From positions 1 through 61,613 of the forward strand of contig JAPEVC010000211.1 in NCBI GenBank assembly GCA_027946555.1: a stretch of 61,613 bases of DNA. The letters are read 5' to 3'. Below the pieces are notes generated by a model that did not search any database, was not told where the DNA came from, and was given only the letters and a program-made list of their open reading frames with translations. How positions within the stretch are numbered: the first letter of the stretch is position 1; the number at the start of each line of letters is the position of its first letter. The position numbers and the translations under genes were made by a program. The stretch comes from Gnomoniopsis sp. IMI 355080 (Eukaryota; Ascomycota; Sordariomycetes; Diaporthales; Gnomoniaceae). This document shows positions 45,792-56,769 of the stretch, one piece after another.

Positions 45792-47668
45792 ATGTCTTAC
45801 CTCAACAACTCCATCATGACTGGCGAGCACCCCAACAACCAGCGCCAGAACATGGCCTCTGCCTATGGCACCCAGGGCGCTCACGACGTGGCTCGTGGCT
45901 TGCACTACCAGGCCCAGCAAGACGGCCTTGGTGGTCTTGCCAGTTCTTTCAGCACTCTCGGCATGGCTACTAGTAACGTTCCCCAGGGCGCTGCTCCCCC
46001 TGTCATCATGCCTAGCAGCAGCTACCTGGCCCCTGATGTTCCCATTGCCTACCCTGGCTATGGTGCTCACACCCAGGGCCCCCACAACATGGTCATGTCC
46101 CACGAGTCCTACTATCCTGGCCTCCCTGCCAACGCCTATATGCAGCAGGCTGGCATCCCCGCTCCCTACGGCCATTACGGCGCGTACCCCTACACTCCTG
46201 GTCGAGCCGCTTCCTACGGAGGTGATCGTTTCGAGCGTAGACAGCGAGATGTTCCCGGCCTGGACAACCGTCGGGCTTCTTACTCAACCACGGCTACTGA
46301 GTCCACCCCTGGCACGCCCTTCTTCGGAGCCATGGGCGACGGCCACAACGCCCCTCGTATCATGTCGGCTGACCGATCCAGTTACACCACCCCATCTCCT
46401 CAGCAGCTCGCTGTCTCTGGTGTCATTGGCCAGGTCGCTCCCAAGGGCAAGCGTATCGCCGAGGCGGAGCTTCGTGCTCTGACCGAGGAGGAGCCCGCTA
46501 TCCCGGCTGCTGTTCCTGCTGTTTTCACCACCCCTGAGCAGCGCAAGAGCCTCGAGCAGTGCCTCGAGAATCGTATCGAGGGCAACAAGAACGTCTACAT
46601 CCGCGGTCTGCACCCCACCACCGATGATGAGCTGCTCATCAAGTACTGTTCTCGCTTCGGTGAGATCGAGCAGAGCAAGGCGATCATCGACACTGCCACT
46701 AGTGCCTGCAAGGGGTAAGTCTGCCATCTTCTGCTAATATGTGAGATTTTCAGCCTGTTGACTTGTCACAGATTCGGCTTCGCCAAGTTCAAGGATGTCC
46801 GTGACTCCGAGAAGTGCATTCAAGCCTTCTACATCCTAGGTTACGAGGTTGGCTTCGCCCGCGAGAGCTTCAACGCTCGCCTCAAGGCGGAGGGCGATGA
46901 TGGTTCCACCAACCTCTACATCTCTAACCTGCCCAAGTCTGTCACCGAGCAGCAACTGATCGCCATCTTCGCCCCCTACGAGATCTTGTCCAGCAAGATC
47001 CTGCGTGACAGCATGGGCAACAGCCGTGGCGTCGGTTTCGCTCGGTATGTGAAGACCCTCGTTTTTGTCAGTGATTTAAAGACTGACCCTTCTTCGAAGC
47101 TTTGAGACGCGCGATATCTGTAAGGAAGTTATCGATCAGTACCACAACGTTGCTGTGGGCGAGGAGTGCTTGGCAATGCAGGTCCGCTACGCCGACACGC
47201 CTGCGCAGAAGGAGTTGAAGCGCATCACTGCTGAGCGCCGTCAGTACCGTACCAACGAGTACAACATCGGCGCCTACGGATCCATGGCTGTCGGTCAGAA
47301 CCCCACCATTTACGGTCAGAACAGCTGGGGCCGTTCTCCACGCTTCTCCGAGTAAGTTTCAATCTTAGGCAACATTTGTTAATACCTAGGCTTTCATCAG
47401 GTTAACAAGCTGTCAGTGCCCGTGGTCCATACCGCTCCGTCCTCTCTGCTCAGAGCGGCAACGCCAATGCGTTCCTTGGGCGTGATCAGTATGTGCTTGT
47501 CGCTTCCTGTCTCCGCCCTCGACGCTGACTTTCTTTTGTAGTCAAGGCACCAAGGCCTCCACCTCCGATGATGGATCTGGATCCGCTGATGAGGGTGTGA
47601 CTGTTGTGGACTCCCCCACCAACTGCAAGTCCCAGTCGTCTCCCCTCGTCAAGAAGGAGACTGCCTAG
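45792..47668 (+). CDS. MSSP/RBMS-like protein with two RRM domains
   Basis: Five exons (45792-46714, 46772-47044, 47100-47351, 47417-47488, 47542-47668) encode about 548 residues. The first 250 residues are low complexity (Gly, Tyr, Pro, Ala, Met). RRM1 starts near NVYIRGLHPTTDDELL and has the RNP1-like CKGFGFAKF, split by an intron. RRM2 starts near NLYISNLPKSVTEQQL and has RGVGFARFE, again split. TNLYISNLP plus KILRDSMGNSRGVGFAR closely recall metazoan MSSP/RBMS proteins, which bind single-stranded DNA and AU-rich RNA. The C-terminal tail is Ser/Asp-rich. Likely role: cytoplasmic or nuclear RNA binding and post-transcriptional control; targets unknown. The long leader suggests translational regulation. 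Confidence 0.85.
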
Positions 47669-48182
47669 AAGACCACGACTCTTCCAGGTCATCATTCCTC
47701 ACACTCTTTGGACCATGCTCCCACGACGACAGGTCTCTCAGCATAATTTTCAGCATCAACAACAGCCTTATTCCGCAGGTGCTTGTGGAGGTCGTTTGAT
47801 GTCAGCTGGGTCATGATGTTTTGTCTTTTACACTCTGGTTCTTTATCAGAAAAGCATGTCGGTTAACGCACACAAGAGCCGGTCTGTCCAAGTGAATTGA
47901 AGGAGACGCTTTCTTTGGAAGTTAGCAAGGAAGTTTGAGTGCATAATTCCATCACCCATTAATTCGTCCTTGTACCATAGAGCACTTTTTATCCGTTGTT
48001 TGTACCTCGTCTTGCCACAAGACAATTCAGGCGGTGGAAATATACATTGATGGAAGTTCTCATACCAACAGCCTGTGCGTCTCTCTTTTTCGAGTAACTT
48101 CTGTGTCTTGGTGTCATGATTGCAACCAGAGAAGGTCTTTGGCTGTGCTCAATGTATTGTATTGATGCTGATCGGTACCTTT
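47669..48182. other. Convergent gap between the RRM gene and RIO2
   Basis: 514 bp holding the two 3' flanks, T-rich in the middle. No gene seen. Confidence 0.4.
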
Positions 48183-49503
48183 TTATGATGTATCCTTGAT
48201 GTGGAGATCCTTCAAGGACTCTGCTGTATTATCTGGTGCTCCCCTTTTGCTGTCTTCAATAGCTGGGATGGCTTCATTCACCCCATCTTCGTCCACTGCT
48301 TCCTCGCCTTCCCGGTCCGATTGTGAGTCGCTGTCCTCATAATCTGATGTCTCCTCGCCATCCAGCCCATCATCATCTTTGGATCCTGCCTGCTCCCTTA
48401 TAGCAGCTTCAAGGTCCTTCAACATCTTCTTTGTGAAACCTGATGCTTCAACAGAAGCATCCAGCCTCTTGGCGTCATCTTTTCCCACGGTCTTCTTGGC
48501 ATCTTTGTAGAAGGGCCCTGGCTTGGTGTTGATGAAATGGAATTTCCTCTCAAAGAATCGCTTTACACAGTTGACATCTCGGTCGAAATACATCTCTGCA
48601 TTCTGATGCTCCATGGAAATCATCTGGGGAAAATCGATGAGGATTGGTACCAGAGTTACGGCATCGCTTGCCTCTGTCTTGTCCGCCCCATCCGGGAGCT
48701 CATCTGTCTCCTCGGCCTTCTCCTCTTTGATGAGGATATTGAACTCGTTGAAGTCGCCGTGTATCAGGCCATGTTTAGCCAGTCTCAGAATTAGCGAGAT
48801 CAGGTCTGCATATAAGCTCGCTGGGTCGGGTACGTGTGCGATTTGCCGCAGAGGATATGAGTCGACAAACGACATGAGGACGGTGTGCCTGCTCTGCGCA
48901 ATTGGCTCTGGCACAGGAAAACCCTCCTCCCTCAGCGCTTGCATGAAGGCGTACTCCTTCATGGCCGACAGCCTGCTCAGATACATCCAGCCGCCACTCT
49001 GCTTGTTCTTTTTCAAATAGTCTCTGTTCGTCTTGACGGTCCGGAACGATATACGGCCCAGACGGTGGATCTTCAGCACCTTTTGCACGCCGTCGTTATC
49101 TGCCACCATTGTGATGTCGCTCTCTTTGCCAACGCCGATCCGTGAGCCCACGCTGTAGACTTCCTTGCGCGAGGAGTAGGTATGCAGCGCAAGGTAGTCC
49201 AGTCCGCCGTAGGTGAGCCGGTAGCCGTCATATTTGGCCTCTTTTACGCGCCCTATGAGGCCGTTCTTTGCGAGGTTGGAGATGGACTTGCGCACGCCCG
49301 AGGCGCCGCCGCGCAGGTGGGCGGTCTTCTCGATGATGGAGGTGGGGACGATCTCGTGGTTCTTGGTGGCGTTTTCTACCTGGGAAAGAGCGTTAGGGGA
49401 CCTTATTTCGGATCAAAGGGGAAGTCCAATGTGTACATACTGCTGCAAGCACTCGCCAATCCTCAGCAGTGAGGTGGCGCATGGCCTTGGTGTCCAACTT
49501 CAT
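48183..49503 (-). CDS. RIO2: RIO2 atypical protein kinase/ATPase
   Basis: Two exons (49503-49441, 49379-48183; 61-nt intron GTATGT...TTCCCAG) encode 419 residues. The N-terminal winged helix (about 1-90) starts MKLDTKAMRHLTAEDWRVLA. The nucleotide loop is GVGKESD (103-109), the Lys of VLKIHR (124) is the likely ATP lysine, the catalytic loop is HGDFNEFN (228-235, Asp230), and the metal-binding Asp is in IDFPQM (Asp270). The C-terminal 120 residues are acidic. RIO2 is a 40S assembly factor that travels from nucleus to cytoplasm with pre-40S particles; its ATPase activity is tied to its release and to final 18S maturation. All key residues are present. It is divergent from RPN1. Confidence 0.96.
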
Positions 49504-50348
49504 GGTGATGGTCTTGTAATGTGCGGCTTGGGTATCGTTAAGTTCGGAAGGAGTATGTACTTCAAAGCATAACTTGAATGTATGTTAAGTAACTCTTCTG
49601 CAGCCAAGTTGTCCTAAAAGTGTTGAAGGCTGCAGTATACCGAGAGACAGGTGCAGGTGCTCATCGAACAGGGCACATATATCCATTAAGTTGTTCTTGA
49701 CCCCTCCAAAATTTCCCAGCACACAAGCGGATGAAGTCGATGCTTGGCTTATCGATTAGAAATGGCTGGACAAGGGTCCCCTTCCAAAGGGCGAAGAGGC
49801 AGACCTGCCACTGGATACAGAGGATGTCCTCATATACTGACAACAGTAGTTTTGAATGTGATCTAGTCTTGGAGAGGTCGCCTCCGTACTATATAGTCTT
49901 GGAATATCATCCCCTCTCAATTAGTCACTTGGTACGGAGGAATTCCAACAAATATTCCACAGCAACTGAATGCCGACCTAGGTACCTAAGTGCTGGGCCT
50001 AGTATTCCGTAGAACAGCTAGACCGTGAGTGTGACTTAGGTAAGCAATCCCTGACGACACTTGCAGAGCCAGGCGGCAACGCTCGCGTCAACCTCCAAGT
50101 CCCGTTGCGAGCTAAGCTGCGGCTGGTTTACAAAGCTTCCGACTTGCATCAACAACATTCACCGCACATACCAATATTTGAGATTCTTTCCAGCTTGCGC
50201 AGTCATCCCCCTTCATTCACTCTGACTGTGATCCCTTTTTGTCCCCGTCTCTTTCCCGTCACACCTCTGCCGACCAAAGTAGAGGGTTGACACCTTGCGC
50301 CGAACCAAACTCTCGAACCGTCCTTCAGTCCGCCGCCACACATCGATC
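49504..50348. promoter_or_regulatory. Divergent promoter of RIO2 and RPN1
   Basis: 845 bp between the two starts. It holds one CCTAGGTACCTAAG motif near 49978 and CT-rich stretches before RPN1. AGGCGGCAAC near 50073 vaguely resembles the yeast proteasome element GGTGGCAAA, but the match is imperfect and I do not rely on it. Confidence 0.45.
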
Positions 50349-53231
50349 ATGGCTCAAGACGATAAGCCTTCCGCCGTCGACAAGGGCAAGGGCAAAGCCG
50401 TTGAAAATGGCAAGCCTGAGGACGTCCCAAAGGACAAGGACGGCAAGCCTGTCGCAAACGGCAAGAAGGAAGACGAGAAGGATGAGTGTATGCGCCGACG
50501 TCCCCGGTTTCGTGTCCGCAAGCTAACAACCCCATTGCAGCCACAGAAGAGCTCAGCGAGGAGGACCAGCAACTCAAGAGCGAGCTTGACATGCTTGTTG
50601 AGCGCTTGTCGGTATGATATCTCTGTAGCTTACGTGCCGAATAAATAGCCATACTGACACTGGCATGCATAGGAATCCGATGCATCTCTCTACAAGCCGG
50701 CGTTGGAGTCCATGAAAAACTTCATCAAGACATCTACATCCTCCATGACCGCCGTACCAAAGCCACTGAAGTTCCTGCGACCCCACTACGAACACCTGAA
50801 GAAGCTGTATGAGGATTGGCCGGCAGGCGACGACAAGAACTCGCTAGCTGATGTGATGTCTGTCATTGGCATGACATTCTCAGACGAGGACCGCCAAGAT
50901 ACGCTCCAGTACCGACTGTTGGCACCCACATCAGACATTGGCTCTTGGGGCCACGAATATGTGCGGCATCTGGCTCTGGAAATTGGAGAGGTCTACGGCA
51001 AGAGAATCTTTGCTGAGGAGTCGACTGATGATCTGGTCGACCTCGCGCTGACGCTCGTCCCTCTGTTTCTTAAGAGCAACGCTGAGGCTGACGCGGTGGA
51101 TTTGATGAGCGAACTGGAGATCATCGAGAAGCTCCCAGGCTTCGTCGATAAGGACACCTACTCCCGGGTCTGCCTCTACATGGTCTCCATGGTCAACCTT
51201 CTCACATACCCGGACAACGACCTCTTTCTTCGTGTTGCCCACGACATCTACAAGGAATATGGCCAAGCTACACAGGCAATGGTTTTGGCCATCCGTCTCA
51301 ATGACATGGAGCTCATTAAGGCGGATTTTGGCGCGGCTACTGACCCCACATTGAAGAAACAGCTTGCGTTTTTGATTGCAAGGCAGCGCATATCTCTGGA
51401 GAACGAAGAAGAGGACGCGGAGGTGCAAGAGAGCTTGAGCAACCTTCGTCTAGCGGAGCACTTCAAGACCTTGGGCAAAGAACTCAACATTCTTGATCCG
51501 AAGACAACCGAAGATATCTACAAGAGCCACCTCGAGAGCAGTCGTGTGGCTGGTATGACGAATCTGGACTCAGCGCGCCACAATCTAGCCTCTGGATTTG
51601 TCAACGCGTTTGTGAATGCCGGCTTCGGCAACGACAAGATGATGTTGACGGAGAAGGACACCAACAGCTGGGTATGGAAGACCAAGGATGAGGGCATGAC
51701 CTCCACCGTGGCGTCTCTGGGAACCCTTCTTCTCTGGGACGTTGAGAATGGTCTGGACAAGATCGACAAATACACTTACTCTGAAGAACCCCAGATTGTT
51801 GCTGGTGCCATGCTGGCGATCGGCATAATGAATGCTGGTGTGAAGATGGACTCGGAGCCGGTCATGGCTTTGCTGGGGGAGTCTGAAAAGTTGGAACACT
51901 CAAATCCTCTCATCCGCGTTGCTTCGATAATGGGTCTCGGCCTTACATACGCCGGTTCGAACAAGGAGGAGCTTCTTGCCGACAAGTTGTTGCCCATTAT
52001 TAGCGACACCACACAGGACATGGAGATCTCGGCGATGGCGGCTTTGTCGTGCGGTCTGATCTTTGTCGGTTCATGTCATCCTGAAGTAACGGAGGCGATA
52101 ATAACGACGATGATGGACGACGACCGCCAGAGCCAGCTCAAGGACAAGTGGACCCGTTTCATGGCTCTGGGACTTGGTCTCCTCTATTTCGGCAAGCAGG
52201 AAGAGGTCGACGTGATCTTGGAGGCATTGAAGGCGATTGACAGTCCGGCGGCAAAGGCTACTGCGGTTCTGGTGGAGATTTGTGCGTGGGCGGGCACCGG
52301 CGCCGTGCTCAAGATTCAGGAGCTGCTGCACATGTGCAATGAGCACTTGGAGGATTCTGACGAAAAGAAGGGCGACGAGCTACTGCAATCGTATGCTGTT
52401 CTCGGTATCGGTCTGATTGCCATGGGCGAAGATGTCGGTCAAGAGATGGTCCTACGTCAATTCGGTCACTTGATGCACTACGGAGAGCCCAACATTCGAC
52501 GCGCAGTGCCTCTGGCCATGGGTTTAGTCAGCCCCAGCAACCCTCAGATGAAAGTTTACGACACCCTGTCCCGGTACTCTCACGACAATGACAACGATGT
52601 CGCGATCAATGCCATCTTCTCAATGGGCATTCTCGGCGCTGGCACCAACAACGCCAGATTAGCACAATTACTTCGCCAGCTGGCAAGTTACTACCACCGC
52701 GAGAAGGACGCCCTCTTCATGGTCCGCATTGCGCAGGGTCTGCTGCACATGGGCAAGGGCACCATGTCCATCAGCCCTTTCCACACCGACCGCCAGATCC
52801 TCTCACGGGTGTCGGCCGCTGGTCTGCTGGCCGTCATTGTCGCCATGATCGACGCCAAGCAGTTCATCACCAAGGACGCACACTACTTGCTCTACTTCCT
52901 GGTGACAGCCATGCACCCACGTTTCCTCGTCACTCTCGATGAGAACCTCAAGCCATTGACGGTCAACGTCCGCGTTGGTCAAGCCGTCGACGTCGTTGGT
53001 CAGGCTGGTCGTCCCAAGACTATCACCGGTTGGCAAACGCAGAGCACGCCAGTCCTGCTAGGCTTTGGCGAGCGTGCCGAGCTTGAGGACGAGGAATACA
53101 TTAGCGTCAGCAATACGCTTGAGGGTCTCGTAATTTTGAAGAAGGTCAGTTCATTGTCTTTAGAGCAAATTGTTCACGATGGCGGTGCTAACAAGACGCG
53201 GCAGAACCCTGACTGGGAAGATGGCAAGTAG
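50349..53231 (+). CDS. RPN1: 26S proteasome regulatory subunit Rpn1
   Basis: Four exons (50349-50487, 50541-50611, 50673-53144, 53205-53231) encode about 902 residues. The N-terminal 45 residues are Lys/Asp-rich and disordered, then STEELSEEDQQLKSELDMLV opens the conserved part. The middle contains the proteasome/cyclosome (PC) repeats, for example RVASIMGLGLTYAGSNKEEL, MAALSCGLIFVGSCHPEV and NAIFSMGILGAGTNNARLAQ. The end is LEGLVILKK joined to NPDWEDGK. The last intron (53145-53204) is 60 nt, in frame and without a stop, but GTCAGT, GTGCTAACAAG and GGCAG mark it as an intron, and splicing restores the usual C-terminus. Rpn1 is the base subunit that docks ubiquitin-like domains of shuttle factors (Rad23, Dsk2) and Ubp6. 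Confidence 0.97.
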
Positions 53232-53633
53232 ATCTCCGTGTGGATGGCAGATCCAAAGGATTAGAAAAGAAATGACTGTACAGTATCATGGTATTTCTGG
53301 CAAGAAGAAGCCGGGAGAAGGCGTCTTATTATTGGCACTCATAAGGACCATAGACGAATCGAAAATGACCATCAGCGCTAATGAATCAAATGCTCCACAT
53401 GAAGAGAAATGTAGTGTGCCTTGTGTCTGTTGGTGTACAGATTCCACTTGAAGGGCAAATCTCAGCACACTCGAACCCAGCAACGCCTATCTACATTATC
53501 GGTGCCTTTCCATGCGAGACATATCTTCTACCCATGCTGAACGCCATGTAGCAAATACCCATGCAAATTATCTCAATGTTTTTGCTCGAATACTATGCCC
53601 GCCTACATCAAGGTTCTGGATTTGAGTCTGAAC
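53232..53633. other. Convergent gap between RPN1 and MLH1
   Basis: 402 bp with both 3' flanks. No gene seen. Confidence 0.4.
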
Positions 53634-55896
53634 TCAACATCTCTCAAACACTCGGTACAGGCCCTTCAGGTTGGCCACCTCAAGCACGCCGGCCTTCATC
53701 AACGACCTCGTCGCCACCAGTCTAGCCTTGAACGCCGGGAAGAACACATGCTCCACAGCCCAGCGAACGTGCCGCCGCCGTGCCCGCACCTCGTCATCAA
53801 TCACCTCCACAGCAGCCTCCTCAGCATTTCCAGGCATAGCCGGTAGCATCTCGGGCACGTAAAAAGACGCCAGCTCGCGCAGAAAGGTCTCGAAGCAGGC
53901 CTTCTCGTCAGTCCAGTCGACATGTGGACCGAGACGGAGGAGGAATTGTGGGAGCTTTGACATGGGTGGGGTGTAACTTTTTATTAGGAGCGGGATGCTG
54001 ATGAGTTCGCCGGTGGGCGAGATCTCCAGACTGAAGTATTCTGAAAGCATCTCGCGGCGCTCGATGAGTTGCGAGGAGACTGCGTCGACTGCCTCGTCGA
54101 CGTCGAAGTCTTGTGCCCCCTCTTGGGAAGAGGGTACCTTCTCCTTCTCGTGCTCGGCTGCCATTCGCAGGACTTGACGCAGATCGAGGGAGGGGCTAAA
54201 GCGGATAACGCCAAAGTTTCCAAAGTCAGTCAGTCCTATTTGATAGAAGTATTCAAAGCACGCGCGGCCGTAGTCTATCAAATACAGCTTTACACCGCCC
54301 TGGATGGCTGCGAGCCGCCTCCGCTCGTCTACGATACCGACGAAGGTATGCGTGGCAAAAATCTCTGTCAGGTCGTGGTGCATATCATCGCGGATGTCAG
54401 AACGCAGCTCGCGTACGCTGGCGAGTCGGCAGGGATTTGCCTCGCGGTCATTGGTCTCGTATTCGATGGCCTCGGGGGGCTGCTGACGATCGAAAGCGGT
54501 GGTCTCCGGTGTGGCAGAGTCGCCTTTGCTAGATGAGGGCCCATCTGCGGGAGTAAACATGCTCGTGATTTTTCGGAGGTTGGTGTCTGTCCTGATGAGG
54601 TTGTTCTCATAGGGGCGGGTGGTTCTCTTGCCTGACGCTCGAGCTGTAGAGGGGGATGCCACATCCTCAGCTGTCTGCTGTTTTGCCCAGTCAGCTCCTG
54701 GGAGGAGCGTTTGGGTCATAAAGGTACGGCTCATGTCTACGGCCGCAAGCTTGCTGCGGATGTGCTCGCAGATTGCCTGTATGATTTCGTCTTCATTGAG
54801 GAAGTTTACTTCCCGCTTGGTGGGATGCACATTGACATCCACCCGACGAGGATCAATTTGAAGACTGAGATAGACGAAAGGATGGCCATTCTTTGGCAAG
54901 AAGGCGATAAATGTCTGCTCGATGGCTTTCTTGATATTGCTTGACTCCACACAGCGGTGGTTGATAAAAAGCAACAGGGTCGTCTTCTTGATGTGGTAGT
55001 TTGCGTTGGTCGCCTGCCCATCGGCTTTGAAGCCCCAACGGTCATCCGACGTCGAGAATTCCACGAGCTCGTTAGCGACACTAGCGCCGTAAATCTGGCG
55101 AACACGATCGACGACAGATGCTGCTGCTGGGACAGAAATGCTCGTGGTCGACTCTCCTTGCTTTTTGCAAGAGAAGGCAACATGACTGCAGTGGATGGCG
55201 TAGCGCCCTACCATATCGATGATCTTGTTGTATTCATCCGAGGCCGAGCGGAAGGCCCGCCTTCTGGTGGGAATATTGTAGAACAGATCCTCGACCGTGA
55301 TCTGGGTTCCGTTTCTACCTGCCACGGGCTTAGGATCAGGCGTCTGGCCTGGCTTGGCTGGTACAAGCTTGCCCCCTTCATAGTGCGCACGCCATGCACA
55401 ATCTGAGTCCTTGGTCTTGGTAGTCACGGTCAGGTGGGCGATATGACTGATGGATGCCAAGGCCTCGCCCCGAAATCCGTAGGTTGCGATCGAGGACAAA
55501 TCCTCAAATTTCTGGAGCTTGGACGTAGTGAAGCGCTCACATAGGATAGGCAGATCCTCTTTCTAGACATGTGTCAGTGATAAAAGCTTATCCCAAAGAG
55601 AAGATAGCAAGTCAACTTACATCGATGCCAGACCCATTGTCAGCGATTTGAAGAAGCTTTAGACCACCATCCTTGACCAGGACCTCGAGAGATGTTGACC
55701 CAGCATCCACGGCATTTTCGACCAGCTCCTTCAAGGCATGCACAGGGGCAACAATGATTTCGCCAGCTGCGATCTTGTTGACGACGTCTGGGTCGAGGGC
55801 CTTGATGCGCGGGCGCTGGGTTTCGTTGGTCGTGTCGTCGGTGTTTGCCTTCCTTTTAGTCCCGCGAGGGCCGTCAATGTCCATCAGCTCCGACAT
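53634..55896 (-). CDS. MLH1: DNA mismatch repair protein Mlh1 (MutL homologue)
   Basis: Two exons (55896-55621, 55562-53634; 58-nt intron) encode 734 residues. The GHKL ATPase motifs are intact: KELVENAVDAG (56-66, Glu57 and Asn61), DNGSG (86-90) and GFRGEAL (121-127, after the splice). The transducer domain includes NGTQITVEDLFYNIPTRRR and VDVNVHPTKREVNFL. The C-terminal dimerisation domain ends YRVFERC, the invariant Mlh1 tail that completes the endonuclease site of its partner Pms1. Mlh1 pairs with Pms1 (MutL-alpha) or Mlh3 in the nucleus for mismatch repair and meiotic crossing-over. The acidic, Ser-rich linker is in the normal place. Nothing suggests a mutator allele. Divergent from the Lon gene. 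Confidence 0.97.
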
Positions 55897-56769
55897 TGTG
55901 AGGCTGATTGCTAGTCGGCGAAACCAAGAGATCTACAGACAACCCATTCTGCGTTTGAGGTAAAGTTTTCAGTTTCTAATGGTTCTAATAAACGCGTGCG
56001 CAAGTTATGAATGTACTGGCAAGGAAAGCGCGTCTGTGAGGGCAAAAGCAGCTTATGTAATACGATTGTACGCATGAGGGCATACAACCACTTTCCTGTT
56101 TTAAGTATTGCATGGGCATTAATCTTGCACCCAACAAAATGCCTCCTTTGTCGCACAGACAATTATTTCGCTCCATGAGGCCGAACAACAATAATTGAAA
56201 CTTGCGGTTGAGGCCAAAGGGGTTGGCTACATATCTAATGTACACTACAAGCCCACGCTCAGGAGGACCAGGGGTGTCTGAAGCGGATGCTGTGAGTTGC
56301 GTGTGTGCTAGTCGTCCAACACAATCTTTATTGGGCTGTAAGATGTAATAGTCATAGGATATACGCCTATCTTTAGAATGACCAGAATGATTCTGGGAAG
56401 TGCAAAAGCAAGCCTCATTCCATGAGATTCTAGCAATTACTATTAGTGGCAAAAGATATAGCTTTATTGGTCCCGACTCTGACAACATGCACGGGCTAAA
56501 GAGCGTTTGGGCGGCTGCAGCCGGATCTTGAACAACCTCGGCACATCTTCAAGGTTAAAGTGCCCAAGTAGTTATCTCAGCAACCTCACTTCTCCACGTC
56601 AACCACCGGCCCCCTCCCAACCATACTGATACTATTCTAATACGTCAAGAAGACTGCTATTCCCACAACGATACGCTGCAATTCCTACAAGGCTTCACTG
56701 AAGTGACACAGCTTACACAGGACTCGGCTTGCAGCACCGTCTTCATCCATAACCTGTGCTTTGCCAGCC
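55897..56769. promoter_or_regulatory. Divergent promoter of MLH1 and peroxisomal Lon
   Basis: 873 bp between the two starts. CT-rich sequence leads into the Lon start. No gene is supported; small minus-strand open frames at 55985-56488 have no family features. Confidence 0.4.

Noticed and set aside
50070..50079. Proteasome element (GGTGGCAAA-like) before RPN1
   Set aside because: Only a loose match (AGGCGGCAAC), and the yeast Rpn4 element need not apply in filamentous fungi.
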